From: Epinephelus fuscoguttatus
Lineage: Eukaryota; Chordata; Actinopteri; Perciformes; Serranidae
NCBI RefSeq assembly: GCF_011397635.1
Contig: NC_064758.1
Span: forward strand, 17,948,513 to 18,012,512
Length of the DNA: 64,000 nt
Direction: 5' to 3'
Made by a program: the position numbers and the translations under genes. Below are positions 46,001-59,518 of the stretch, piece by piece. Numbering within the stretch: the first letter of the stretch is position 1; every line of letters starts with the position of its first letter. The notes beneath the pieces are model-generated. The model worked only from the letters and a program-made list of their open reading frames with translations, was not told where the DNA came from and did not search any database.

Positions 46001-46564
46001 ACCCAACAGTATATAAAGAACTTCAAATGAGCACAATCTTAATCATCTACAGTAGTATAAGGCAACACAAACATTAATGTAGCAGTAATACTAATCCAAA
46101 AACATTATACAGTATGTAACAGGAAAACAGGGACTTACTACTGCATAATTTTTACTTTAATACTGCCCATACCATAAGTAAATACTGCTTTTAGTACTTA
46201 CTGCTGCAAGGTTTTGAATGCAGGAATTTGAATGGAGTATTTACAGTGTGGTATTGTAGCTTTAACGTTACTAAAGTATCTGAGTACTTCTTCCACCTCT
46301 GTCCTAACAGCCACACTGACACATTCATGATCCAAGTTTCCTGTCACCAATATAGTTTTTGTTGCACTAAATGGACAGCATATATGATAATAGTTTGCAG
46401 CAGCAGGTCTCACCTTTTTTCAGCTCTCTGTGCCACACTTTGACGATGAGGGCTGAGTGTTTGCGGTGGTGGATGATCCACAGAGACAGAGTCTGGACGC
46501 TCTGCTGCGAGCTGCTTAGCTCCGTCAGCTTCTTCTCCAGGGCCGACTCAGAGAAGGACGACAT
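40028..46564 (-). CDS. rprd1b: Regulation of nuclear pre-mRNA domain-containing protein 1B (CREPT)
   Basis: Seven exons join in frame on the minus strand: 46564-46414, 43378-43249, 42238-42105, 41588-41470, 41229-41103, 40826-40651, 40177-40028, giving 328 residues (human 326). The CTD-interacting domain fills ~1-133 (MSSFSESALEKKLTELSSSQ; LTFLYLANDVIQNSKKKGPE). A basic-acidic linker follows (IQEEEDDEDDDY, ~155), then a C-terminal coiled coil (LSKTVDEACLLLAEYNGRLA to KLARVTQVRKELKSHIQSLP). The end is SAGDLFSTD. The protein dimerises, binds the RNA polymerase II C-terminal repeats, and helps recruit the RPAP2 phosphatase. RPRD1A is the main alternative, but the start MSSFSESALEKKL and the tail fit 1B. 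Intron 1 (43379-46413) carries a nest of transposons. Divergent from the taste receptor. Confidence 0.95.
44103..44395 (+). mobile_element. Short retroposed segment with A-rich tail and 11-bp duplication
   Basis: AAACCATGTGT at 44092-44102 is repeated perfectly at 44396-44406. The segment between ends in an A-rich tail (AAAAAAATAAAAAAATAAAA), as retroposed copies do. Its origin is not recognised. It contains GGACTGCATTTTGCACCAAT just before the tail. Confidence 0.55.
44495..45775 (+). pseudogene. 5'-truncated LINE: end of reverse-transcriptase ORF plus 3' UTR
   Basis: The plus strand encodes scraps of the C-terminal region of a CR1/L2/Rex-type LINE polyprotein: ASVIFYAVLCARGTG near 44650, then SLVEVSERSMLRKLPL near 45105 and VAIKLCNSSPFCREE near 45250. 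Stops break the frame, and a foreign element at about 44725-45093 separates the two blocks. The 3' end reads GGGATAAATAAAGTTATACTG, a usual LINE terminus. Confidence 0.6.
44725..45093. mobile_element. MITE inserted inside the LINE
   Basis: This stretch interrupts the LINE peptide between CTAACAGACTTAAAAGC and GGAGTCTTTAGTGGAGGTG. Its right end, TTTTTGGGTGCATTATCTC-TTTAA, is a common end of short fish DNA elements. The left boundary is approximate. Confidence 0.5.
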
Positions 46565-47160
46565 GCCGGTATGAGTGTGCGTTTCCCCCGTGACCCGACT
46601 GACCCCGGCCCGCTCGAGAGCCACTGAGCACCGACCTAGTTTGGAGAAACTCGCAATGTCATCAAAACTGAAGTTATGTCGTTGCTAACTCGCAGACATG
46701 CAGCATCAAACCTGCTCCTGTACGCCCCACCTGACGCTATGGCTCATAAGTTATGTTAGCTCTTTCTCTCACTGAATTATCCACATCTACTGAACAAACC
46801 TGACAAGTGTGAGCTGGTTTATCAGCTGCTGTCTCCTCACTGTCTGTAGTGTTTGTTTACAGCCACAGCTAACGTTAGCTAGCCGAGCTAAGCAGCCATC
46901 TGCAGCCCAGTGCAGCCCTCAGCTAACCTGAGCTTTAACCCGGGTTAAATAAACAAAGCCTCTGTAATATTCGTGCAGACTATCTCTTCAGTTCGCCAAC
47001 AGATGAGACAAAAACTGCTAAAGAGTGACGGTGAGACTCACAGTTTGTCTTAGCTTGTCTAATCAGGAGGTTTCCTTCGAAAAAATGGCAGCTTGCACTT
47101 TCACCTCAGCGTGTGCGTCGCACAGTGGTGACGTAAGCAGATCCCTGCATGATACCCTGT
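46565..47160 (-). promoter_or_regulatory. rprd1b: rprd1b promoter and 5' UTR region
   Basis: Upstream of the rprd1b start lies a more GC- and CpG-containing stretch than its surroundings (CCCGTGACCCGACTGACCCC at 46588; GCGTGTGCGTCGCACAG at 47109). A TGACGTAA site lies at 47129-47136. This suits a broadly expressed TATA-less promoter. Extent is inferred from composition only. Confidence 0.4.
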
Positions 47161-47839
47161 ACAACCCAGAATAGATTTACTATTAGTGCTTAATAAGTAA
47201 ATACATAAACTAAATAATACAGACAAGCAGTTCTCATTTGACTGAATGGGAATCCTGGTGTCAGGTATCCAGTTCTAAATAATACACCCAGAGTACCCAT
47301 GGGATGAAGATATAAAACCCACTCCTGCATGTAAGGACAGTTTTAATCTTAAAATTAGGCCTCATTTTGTTTTACGACTTAAGTAAGATTTGGACAGATA
47401 CAATTGTTCAGAAAAAGACACAACTAAATTTGAATGAAACATTAAAACTGTGGTAGTTACTTTTATGAAAATAACTTTGTGTCATGTTTTCTGAAATTGT
47501 CGCTATATTCTGAAAGAAGTGCATGAGACAGGTGATGCTTCTCAAAGTCAAGGAAGGATCTACATCATCAAATCCCACTGAAGGACTGTTCCAATGTGAA
47601 GGTTCCTTCAAATTCTACCGAGGACTGAGTCCTTCCTTTGCAGAATTTTAAAAGTTGCATGTGTGTATCCTCAGCGGGCAGTCAAGAAATTACAGCAAAT
47701 GTGAACAGCTCTCTGCCAAATCCAAAAACTGGAGCATTAAAACTCAAATTTGTGATGTCACAGGATATAAAATCAGGAGACAATGAATTGGGAAACATGT
47801 TATAGATGAGACACTGAGAGCACCCAGAGGAATGGTCTG

Positions 47840-49578
<1,739 letters not shown>

Positions 49579-51049
49579 TATCATTGTCTATGGAACAGCT
49601 CCAGACTTTATCACAAGTTTGAGACTCACTTCTCTGGTTTCTGGTTTTGAAACAAAATAGCTCACGTTTACAAATATGGTTTGAACTCTCCTAGGCCATG
49701 GAAATAACATATTTACATTCGGTGGTGTTCCTGTTTAATAAATATATTATATTCTATATCCTAAAACAGGAATATATTCATATGATCTTGCCTTTCTGTT
49801 TTATTTTGTCTGTTTGTTTGTGTTTGAAATTGGTAAAAATAACAAAAATAGTAAATATGAGTAAACAATGCATTACAATCAGTATACTGAATGTCAGCCA
49901 CAAATGGTCTTTTAAACTGCAGTTTGTAATGTGTCCTCACAGGAGCAGGGAAATCTAGTCAGAATACAAAAGGAGAAAAAGCATCAAAAACGAGCACAAC
50001 ATCTCTATTTCTAAAAGGATCCTAATGAAATTGCAGTTAGTCAAACTATAGACATTCCCTGTGGGACATTTTGCATTGCCTTTCAAACCTCAGTTTAAAC
50101 AGGTCCTAACAGGAGAGGCAACATTCATTAATAATACCTGAATTCCATATTTAGATGTCCCAGGGCCATGGTGCATGCTGGCTCACCTACATGTCTTACT
50201 GGAACAATTAAATAGAGAGGATCTATCATTATTGTTTTTGCTCACACCTGTGTGTAAAACGTCAAACTGTTAACAGTATCAAAATAATAACTGACCGAAA
50301 TCATAAAATCCAATCCAAGAAAAAAGAAATCTGAATGACAAAGTAACAACCACTGCTGATGCTTTTATTTTGAATTAATGGGTCTGTTGTATGCTGAGCT
50401 CTTCTGTGTGCAGCTTTCAGTCATGCAAACTAGGATTTTTCTGTTATTTTTGTTTGTTTGTTACTATTAAAGCGATTACTGTTACATGTCACTGATTTAT
50501 TGTTTCTGCTGTTAATCTAGTAATTATTAAAAATGAGTACAGTAGTTAATCTTTCAGCATTTTGTGAAAACTTTTTTAAAAATGAGCTGCTTGACTTGCA
50601 TGTTTGAATAAACATACAAACACTTTTCCTGTTGACAATAAGAAAGCTTGCACCATGCAAATATTTTCACTCAAATCTCTGTGTTTGTACAGACATGGAC
50701 ATTTACATGTCTATTTGCCTCCAAAATACTGCGGTTGACAAAATGCACAATAATCCTGTCAAAACATTGGGTTTGGGTCCTGCACACAGCTGAGGGTCAG
50801 GCAAATTGTATGTTAGTACAACAGGTGTGTTTAACAAAATGAGCCTCAAATATCAACCAAAATGCAAATTCAGCTCCACCTGCACAAACCTCTTTCCTGA
50901 CGGACATTTTACCTAAACAGCAAAAACATAAGTATATCTAATAACATTAATCAAAGACAGCTCTGTTACTTTTTAGCTTACCAGCAAGCTTTGCCCAGTG
51001 AGCCAGCTTGGACAAAAGACATTTTTTCACAGCAGATGTCTAGTTAGTG

Positions 51050-51290
51050 TATACCGAACAGGAAGCGACTCAAAAGAGACACTATTCAACAAAAAAGACA
51101 CAAAATGACCCCAAAAAAACACAAAATGACCAACAACAGACACAAACTCACAAAAAGATGCATATTGAACACAAAGAGACACAACCACCACAAAGTAGGT
51201 GTGTCTTGCTCCTATGTAGGAGAGGTGGTGGGGCCCATTGTATATCTGTGCCCAGGGGCCTCTTGTCTCATAATCCACCCACGATTGTCC
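51050..51290. mobile_element. Minisatellite-bearing inverted-repeat element, copy 4 (left end lost)
   Basis: GACACAAAATGACC units (51095-51180) followed by GTCTTGCTCCTATGTAGGAG and GTGCCCAGGGGCCTCTTGTC match the right parts of the copies at 5134 and 9216. The left terminal repeat is not found. Confidence 0.55.
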
Positions 51291-51761
51291 GGGAACTCTG
51301 GAGTTGCATTTAATTTTTATCACTGCCTCCACTGTGTTGTGTGTCTGTCATCTGTGTGTGAAATTGGAAAATAAAAGGTTCATACTCAATCAAATATCCT
51401 TGAAAGTTATGTGCTTCTGTGTGTGAGGTTTAATTATTATGGTGTCTTTTTCTCTTATTGTTTACTTTCTTGTAAAGATGATGAATAAAAGCTAGTTGCC
51501 TGAATGAACAACTAGGGTTGTAGTGGTATTGACGGTGATCATACTGTGTACTTTTGCTTATCTATAATGTTGAAAAAAAAAATACAACTGGATGGAGAAT
51601 CTCACCTAGTTATTTTCAAAAGGGAAACTTTTTACACACACTTCCAATAAAAAAAAAATGGTTTCAAGTTTCATAGTAATAAAATGTTTCATAGTAATAA
51701 AAGGTTGGTTCAACCAAAGATAACCTCTCTATATTCATTCCTTTAAGGGTCATTCTGACTG

Positions 51762-51817
51762 ATAATAATAATGATTATAATGATAATAATAATAATAATA
51801 ATAATGATAATAATAAT
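51762..51817. repeat. (ATA)n imperfect repeat
   Basis: A run of ATA/ATG trinucleotides of about 56 bases in intergenic DNA. Confidence 0.9.
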
Positions 51818-53310
51818 TCTGTAATACCGTAATGCCCTGAAACCGCAATATTTTGATGTTTAGGTGTTTATTGTACAGTGAATATCTTTTACCTCTGCAA
51901 CCCTACAGACAACAGCTGTATTTCAGATTAATTGACTGCGGGTTTGAGATAAGATTGACTTGCAGGGTATTAAATTTGAAGGAACAGGATTTCCAAATAA
52001 GTCCCAAACTAAACATAAGAGGTTAATGAAAGAACAAAACTACACAGGCCCGTGTTTACATGTAAAACTTAATCTGAAATCTCCAAATGTGATTAAGACC
52101 CACAGGGCCACCATTGATCTAGGCCAACATTCCTGTGTTTCAGAGGCTATAGCAAGCTGAGTTTTAAAGTTAGAGTAATGATACTGGTATCATATGAAAT
52201 TAGTAGACCTGAGGAATTCGGTAGGACCAGCCACATCATGCTAGCTGGAAGAAGGGGGTAACTAATGCTCCAAAGTTGGGCTAAATTTTGACAAGGGAAA
52301 AATGGGCATGGCCACCTCTGACCTCAAGATATCTGAATATAAAAATGGGTTCTATTGATATCCACAAGTTTTCCCTTTACAGACATGCCCATTTTATGCT
52401 GGTCTTTGCAGTTTTGGACAAATACTATGCAGTTTTTTTTTTACATATATAGTAAATGTGTTATTTGCCTGTTGTATTTCAATATTTCTGCATATTGGGG
52501 ACCCTACACAGTCTTGAAAGACAAAGCTGAGACTCTTGTGGATTCAGTGAACCTAACTGTATTCATGTGTGATGATGTTAGCCCCCATAAAAAAATATTG
52601 TAGTTGCTGTTTCATTGTAGTGAGGCCTTTTTTCTTAAATACAGAGTTTTCAGTATAAAATGACCTCTTGTAACCTCTGGGATATTCGCAGCCTCATGAA
52701 ACTTTACAACCATAAACTAGAGACCTCGAGCATTAAGAGGATGGATGGCTTTTATGGGTATATAGACAATAAGGGGGTCTCTCAGCAATTTCAAGAACAA
52801 AAGTGCTCACCATCCAATTGCTAAAAATGCACAAAAAAGCTTAAATTAAACACCAAATCTTTGTAACAAATTGATCATAAAGATGTTTTAATTTTCAAAT
52901 GACCAAGTTTCCGCTTAAAATACATTTTTAAAATTGCTTTAATGAACTGAAAGGAAAGGGTTATGGTTAATAGATCTGCACTGAGCCACAAATGGTCCGT
53001 TTGCTCTGGTTTACAGTTGTTTGTCACTTGTCAAAGATTAATGGAAAAACACCGGTTTTCCTTTTCATGGCTTATTACATTTATGCAGTTCACTGCAATA
53101 GGCTGGAAAATCGACAGTCACACAAACAAATCTGACTTGCAAACACACCTCACTCAACCAGCACTTCCCAGAAAGATGCAAATGTGATCCTCTCCTCCCT
53201 CCCCCTATCAATCCACACTTTCATAACCAGGCCTTGATCTGTTCTACAAAAAACAGCAAGCTTCCACAGCACCAGCAGTAGTGTGTGTGAGGTGGAGGTG
53301 GAGGTGAAGT

Positions 53311-56300
53311 ATGAATCTGTTTGGGGCTGTGATTCTGTCGTTAGGCTGGCTGATGCTGCAGTTTGCTGATGGGGAACTGGATTACATCTCTCAGGGACAG
53401 GGGATGCAGCTGCAAGGCGACTTCTCTATCTCTGGACTCTTTCCTCTCCACTACACAGATGGACCAAGTGATGGTTTGCCTGCTTTGGGTCCATGTAATA
53501 AGTGAGTCTGACTGTTTTATTGAACAGTAACCTTCCATTTTCACAGATCAAATGTATCTCACTAGTGATCTGGCTATAAAATCAACTTAAATATTATTCT
53601 TCTTTAAACTTTTGAGTTTTACTTGATATGTCTTACTGCTTATACATGTTACCTTCTCTAGAGGTAGAACCAACAGACACGGATTTCACCTATTGCAAGC
53701 TATGAGATTTGCTGTGGAAGAAATTAACAACAGCACGGGACCGCAGCCTCTTTTACCTGGGGTGAAGCTGGGCTACCAGCTGTACGACATCTGCTCGGTA
53801 CCAGCCAGTGTCCTGGCCACACTGGACCTGCTGCAGCAGGAGCACCAGAGTCCCTCTGCATCTGGGACAGTCACAAACTACAACAAAAGTCAACAGGCAG
53901 TGGCTGTGATTGGACCAGACAGCAGCAGCAAATCTTTTACTCCCGCTGCTTTACTGGGGGCCTATCTTGTGCCACAAGTAAGTTCTCACATGGAAAGTTT
54001 TAATCATGGCCCTTGAATTAATTATATTCCACATGACATCCATACAATTCACATGCTCCTGCTTCATTTTAGATATCCTACGAAGCATCAAATGAAATGC
54101 TGAGCAACAAGTTCCTCTATCCAGCCTTTCTCCGCACAATCCCTAGTGACAAGAACCAGGTGGCAGCTATGATCCAGCTTCTGGTCCGTTTCAACTGGAC
54201 CTGGATCGCTCTCTTAGGCAGTGACAACGACTATGGCCTGCAGGGCATGAAGAGCCTGTCCCAGCAGGCACCAGACCATGGCATCTGCATCGCTTACCAA
54301 GGCATCATCCCCTCGCACAGTAATGACACAATCGAGACCATGAGGAACATGGTGGAAAGCATACTGAGAACCAAAGTCAACACCATTGTGGTCTTCTCCA
54401 GCAAGTCAAAACTCAGTCGCTTCTTCCCATATGTTGTTGAGCGGAATGTGACAGGTAAGGTGTGGATTGGGACGGAGGACTGGTCAGTGGCTACTCTCAT
54501 ATCAGAGATACCTAAGATCCACACCATCGGCACTGTGTTGGGCATATCAGTCAAAAACGCAGCCTTATCTGGTTTTGAGGAGTTTGAGAGAAACGTAGTT
54601 GAGGCTTCAATGCAAAACAATGACACTCAGCAAGTCTCTAATGGTACCATAAGCTCAGACAATGACTGTCTGCAGAGCACAGACCTGTACAGCCTCGCCA
54701 GGAACAAGTTTTCTCTAGAGCAATATGACATCACCTCCTCCTTCAATGTGTATAAGGCAGTCTATGCTGTTGCTCATGCTCTGCACAAAGCACTTGGTTG
54801 TGATTCTGGAGAGTGCCAAAAGAGGAGAGTGTATCCATGGGAGGTGAGCAGGTGTAAACTTGTGTTTTTTGCAAAAATGAAAATGAAATTGTTTGTTAGG
54901 CACTGATGTTTCTTTCTTCCTCTCCACCTAAGGTGCTCTGGTGGCTTAAGGAGGTGCAATTCTCTGTGGCCAACACCTCAGTGTACTTCGACATGAATGG
55001 TGACCCACCCACAGGATATGACATTGTTTCCTGGGTTTGGAGGGGGACTGACTGGTCTCTCAGAGTGGTGGGCTCCTTCAGCCCAAATCCAATCACACTC
55101 ACAATTGATGCTGATAAAATTGAGTGGCATGATACAGGAGATTCAAGACAGGTACGACCTATTGAAGTATCTCTGAGTAAGGTGTTTGTGTCTAAAGCTT
55201 AAAAGGACAGTTCATTCTCAAATAAAAAATACATATTTTCCTCTTACGTGTAGTGTTACTAATCTATCTACATTGTTTTGGTGTGGGTTGACAAGTGTTA
55301 TGAGTTATGAGATATAAACATTAATGGCATCCTCCTCAGCTGAGCTGTAAGCTAGCTCAGTGGTACTAGGTGAGCTTGCAGTAGATGCATGCTTCCTTCT
55401 GTGCCATGATATGATTGGCAGGTGTAGTTCAGTAGAAAGAAAACAGCTACATGAAACTGCTAACAGCAAGGTCTGTGGATGATCTTGACTAACAGGGTCA
55501 TTGTGACATTGCTGTTGAGTTTTTCAAATGTTTTTTTTTTTTGGCCCTTTGAGCACCACAAGCTGAGCGCCATCTTGTTCCAATATATTCAAGAGAGGGC
55601 AGACATCTCTACGGCCAATATCTCCAGCACTTGGAAACTCACACCGAAACAATCTAGGCTCATAGGTAGCACTACAGGTAAGAGTAAGAAATATGTATCT
55701 TTTATTTTGGGATGAACTGTTCCTTTAAAAACTCACCAGTTTCTGATCTAATTCATATTAGTAAGAAATCTGCAAAGGGGTTTATGAAATTATATAAATT
55801 ATGAACATGTAAAAAAAAGTGATTTCAGACACCTGAGCATGTTTTCCCTAACTAGAATTAAGAGTTCACCTGCCTCCTCCATGTGTTTTGAAAGAAAACA
55901 GTAATGGTAATCATTTTTTTCGAACTCGGTTGTGTCTAGGTGCCACTGTCCATCTGCTCTCCACCTTGCCCAGAAGGCCACAAGAAACTGCTGACAGGGC
56001 AACACACATGCTGCTTTGACTGCCAGGCCTGCCCCTCTGCTACATTTCTCAATATAAGTGGTAACATAAAGACATACAGAAAAAAAAGTATGCAAAAATA
56101 TTTAAAGAAAAGATAGAGGGAAGGGTGTTTCTTAGATGAGATCGTTGCACCATAGGACTAACTGGCAAAATACCAAATGAATTAGTGCAGAATAAGAATG
56201 TTATAACGTCACCTGTGGGCTTGTGGCAAAAGTGACAGATTGAACAGGATATACAGAATTTAGCCATTTATTATACACACCCAAATAAGGCCTAGTGTGT

Positions 56301-58396
56301 AGGATTTACGGTACATTCTATTTGCACTGGGAAATCAGGATTTCTGAGTTCCCATTGAGGAATTTCAACTTAAACGCCACCTGAAGTAGGATTTACGACT
56401 CAGAAAGCTGACTCAAACAGACCTTGCCAAGGCCAACCTCAAAATCAAAGGTGGCAGAAATGAAAGCTGTGGTGATATACTCTTTATTAACGCTGTCTCA
56501 TTTGTGTCTCATGAGAACAGTCGTACACACCTGTCCAACTTGTATCTGTGGACATGTTGCCACAGTGTTTGTATGGCTAAAATAGAGTGTAATGAGTTGT
56601 TATCAGCCAGTATTGTTAACAATGGCTAACCTGGCTTGGACTGGTATTGCTAACAACATATTGATTTTCCAACTTGTTGTGTAGGGACAAGGTCAACTCA
56701 TGTATAACATCATTCCTAGCTCCGACCTCTGAGGTAAATGGAACATAGCAGCATTGCAGTCAACTGAAACTTTGTGCCAAGCATGTGGGACAATTATAGT
56801 GACTGCAGCCAAAACACAAAAGACCCAGTCTGGAGCCAGTGTATGGTTTGTCTGCTCTGGGCCACTGTAGAAACAACAACATGGCAAGCTCTGTGAAAAA
56901 GCACCGGATGCATATGTAGATATAAACAACTCATTCAAAGGTAACAAAAACACAACAGCCCCTTTTTCAGGTGATTATAAACAATTACCTTAAGAAAATA
57001 TCACATTGCATTTCTGCCAGTAGATGTCCCTAAATCCTACACACTGGACCTTTAAATGTTGTGGACGTCATCAGTGGAGTAACTGTGATGGAGGCTGTTG
57101 TAAAGTGTGCAAGCAAATAAACAAAAACAGAAAGATATCCAAAACCAAATTTTAAGTACAAGACAGAGAGCCTTAAATATGTTAGCAGACAAATGTCCCT
57201 CCTATACCAGTCAGGACAAAGATCACAAACCACCATTGGTACAACACAGCAGGTTTTTTTAGCTGCTGTGTATAAGATTGACCAGCAGGTGGCGCTGAGC
57301 ACCCATACAATGAACTGAAGCAGGCACTGAAGGGATGCAAAGCCCCTTTCAGTATAAGGGAGTCTAGAACTTAGCATTTTCTCTTAATGGCTCACCAATG
57401 TTAGTTTGAACTCTGTGACACTGGACAGAAAAAGCTTCACAGCTTTTACACCTATTCTGTCTCTCCTCCTCAGACTCCACTACATGCCAGCCGTGTCTGC
57501 CGGAGGAGTGGGCTCCCCCAAAAAGCGCGCAGTGTCTGAACAGGACCGTCCTGCTGCTCGCCTGGGACGCCCCCCTCTCCATCGCCCTGCTCTTCTTTCT
57601 GGCCACCTGTCTTCTCATGACCTCCAGCTCCGCAATAATCCTCCTGCTCAACCTGAACACGCCTGTGGCCAAGTCTGCCGGAGGCCGCACCTGCCTCCTG
57701 ATGCTGGCAGCCCTGACTGCTGCTGCCATGAGCTCTTTGTGCCATTTTGGCCAGCCATCTCCTCTGGCCTGTATCCTCAAGCAGCCTCTATTCATCTTCA
57801 GCTTCAGTGTGTGCCTGGCCTGCATCACTGTGCGCTCCCTCCAGGTCGTCTGCATTTTTAAATTTGCATCCAAGCTGCCGCCGGCCTATGACAAGTGGGC
57901 CAAAAAGAACGGGCCAGAGATTACTATTTTCCTGGTCTCGGCCACCATCCTGCTTATTTCTGTGATCCGTGTGGTTGTCAACACCCCAAAGCCGTCCCAA
58001 GATCTTAACTTCTACTCAAACAGCATTGTGCTGGAGTGCAGTAACATGCTGTCACCTGGTGCATTCATTGAGCTCACATATGTGTCACTGCTCAGCATCC
58101 TCTGCTTCTCTTTCAGCTACATGGGAAAAGACCTGCCAGCCAACTACAATGAGGCCAAGTGTGTGACCTTCAGCCTCATGGTGTACATGATCTCCTGGAT
58201 GACCTTCTTCACCATCTACCTCATCAGCAGAGGCCCGTTTACCATGGCCGCACACGTGTTTGCCATACTCTTCAGCGTCCTGGCCTTCTTCGGGGGCTAC
58301 TTCCTGCCCAAAATATATATTATTGTCATGAGGCCCCAAATGAACACTACTGCCCACTTCCAGAACTGCATTCAAATGTATACCATGAGTCAGTAA
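53311..58396 (+). CDS. tas1r1: Taste receptor type 1 member 1-like (class C GPCR)
   Basis: Six exons join in frame: 53311-53501, 53662-53977, 54073-54843, 54933-55151, 55940-56060, 57474-58396, giving 846 residues, the normal T1R length and exon pattern. The start has a TGA in frame six bases upstream. A signal peptide (MNLFGAVILSLGWLMLQFADG) leads to a Venus-flytrap ligand domain (~25-495; AMRFAVEEINNS, AVIGPDSSSKS, FLRTIPSDKNQVAAMIQLL), a cysteine-rich domain (~500-560; CSPPCPEGHKKLLTGQHTCC) and seven membrane helices in the last exon, ending in GYFLPKIYIIVMRP and HFQNCIQMYTMSQ. T1Rs work as dimers on taste cells; T1R1 pairs with T1R3 to sense amino acids. The motifs GKVWIGTEDW and SGLFPLHY fit T1R1 better than T1R3; T1R2 remains possible. 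Introns 4 and 5 hold MITEs. Confidence 0.85.
55199..55728. mobile_element. MITE with ~45-bp inverted repeats in tas1r1 intron 4
   Basis: Left end TTAAAAGGACAGTTCATTCT and right end GATGAACTGTTCCTTTAA are inverted matches that extend through AAATAAAAAATACATATTT on the left and its complement on the right. TTAA lies at both ends, which would suit piggyBac-type integration. Non-coding. Confidence 0.7.
56287..57054. mobile_element. GTAGGATTTAG-type MITE, copy C, in tas1r1 intron 5
   Basis: Left end AAGGCCTAGTGTGTAGGATT and right end AAATCCTACACACTGGACCT are inverted repeats. The right half matches 24110-24291 (same strand), and its interior matches 13653-14340 (opposite strand). It takes up more than half of the 1.4-kb intron. 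Confidence 0.68.
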
Positions 58397-58400
58397 TAAA
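58395..58400 (+). terminator. tas1r1: AATAAA overlapping the tas1r1 stop codon
   Basis: The stop TAA (58394-58396) runs straight into AATAAA (58395-58400). Whether it is used is unknown; further AATAAA-like motifs follow in the AT-rich DNA to 58900. Confidence 0.35.
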
Positions 58401-59148
58401 GTCTGTAATTATTTCAGTTGATGAAAAATAGGTGAATTGGATGATGCAGGAAGTAGCAGCCAAAATAATGGAAACAACACTACACAAATGTATTTAACAA
58501 CTGAATTTAAAACATTAACAATTTTAGCCTATTAAAATTTTTTACCAGTATAGAGAAAGAAAATAACCAAATAAACCTCATCTGTTTGTCCGTTGCTGGT
58601 TCTTAAATAAATAAACTTAAATAAATATACTGATACAAAATGTTTAGTACTGTAGAACTGACATTGTCCTCTCCATTATGTATTTTCCATCACAATCTGC
58701 AAAATGATGGAAATGACTGTTGTGGAAATTATATTTTGTAACATCTTTTTTCTCTTTTTCCCCATGACAATCCCATGATATGTTAGCTTGATTCTAGCAT
58801 TAAACATACACAATATAAACTGTTGTTTTTCTTACTATTTGTACATTCAAAGGAAATATGAGCTGTTTGGAAATGACAGCCAATAAATATATAAATTTAA
58901 CAAAAAATTACCTTGATTTCTACTTGTAGTTCCCTACATAGAGCTAACTGCCCTCCAGCCATGTGGTCTCTTGTCACAGGACCACTGCTGCGGTCACCAA
59001 GTATGCAAACTATTAAAAAAACTCTTTTGTACAGTGGAAATCACAGAAACCCCAAGCGACAGATGTTTGTTTTATGAAAAGACATACAATTGTGATATAT
59101 CTTACAACATATGATACATTTTATCAAAATAGGTATTTATGTGCCATT

Positions 59149-59518
59149 CATTTATCTTCTAACCGCTTCATCCTCTTGAGGGTCGCGAGGGGGCTGGAGC
59201 CTATCCCAGCTGACATCGGGTGAGAGGCAGGGTACACCCTGGACAGGTCGCCAGACTATCGTAGGGCTGACACATAGAGACAAACAACCATTCACGCTCA
59301 CATTCACACCTATGGACAATTTAGAGTTATCAATTAACCTAGTCCCCAATCTGCATGTCTTTGGACTGTGGGAGGAAGCCGGAGTGCCCGGAGAGAACCC
59401 ACGCTGACACGGGGAGAACATGCAAACTCCGCACAGAAGGGCTCCCACGCCCGGGATCGAACCAGCAACCCTCTTGCTGTGAGGCGAGAGTGCTAACCAC
59501 CACACCACCGTGCCGCCC
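59149..59518 (-). mobile_element. tRNA-derived retroposon with 14-bp target duplication
   Basis: On the minus strand it begins with a tRNA-like head, GGTGGTTAGCACTCTCGCCT (A-box region) and GGTTCGATCCC (B box), followed by the widespread fish body (CATGCAAACTCC, CATGTCTTTGGACTGTGGGA on the plus strand) and the tail GCGGTTAGAAGATAAATGAA. It is flanked by ATTTATGTGCCATT (59135-59148) and ATTTATGTGTCATT (59519-59532), a 14-bp duplication with one mismatch. Confidence 0.85.

Larger units (their letters stand above)
43930..46312. mobile_element. Outer MITE split by later insertions (rprd1b intron 1)
   Basis: The left part (43930-44102; GGTACATTTACTTACGTACT, GTACTTAAGTAC) and right part (about 45965-46312; TTTAACTACCCAACAGTATA ... 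TATCTGAGTACTTCTTCCAC) are two halves of one fish element that reads continuously in other copies (from memory of the family). About 1.9 kb of other mobile DNA separates them. Confidence 0.55.

Noticed and set aside
57364-57873. 169-residue open frame on the minus strand opposite the taste receptor's membrane exon
   Set aside because: It is a shadow of the GC-rich seven-helix exon; no motif, no splice context, and the plus-strand frame is clearly the real gene.
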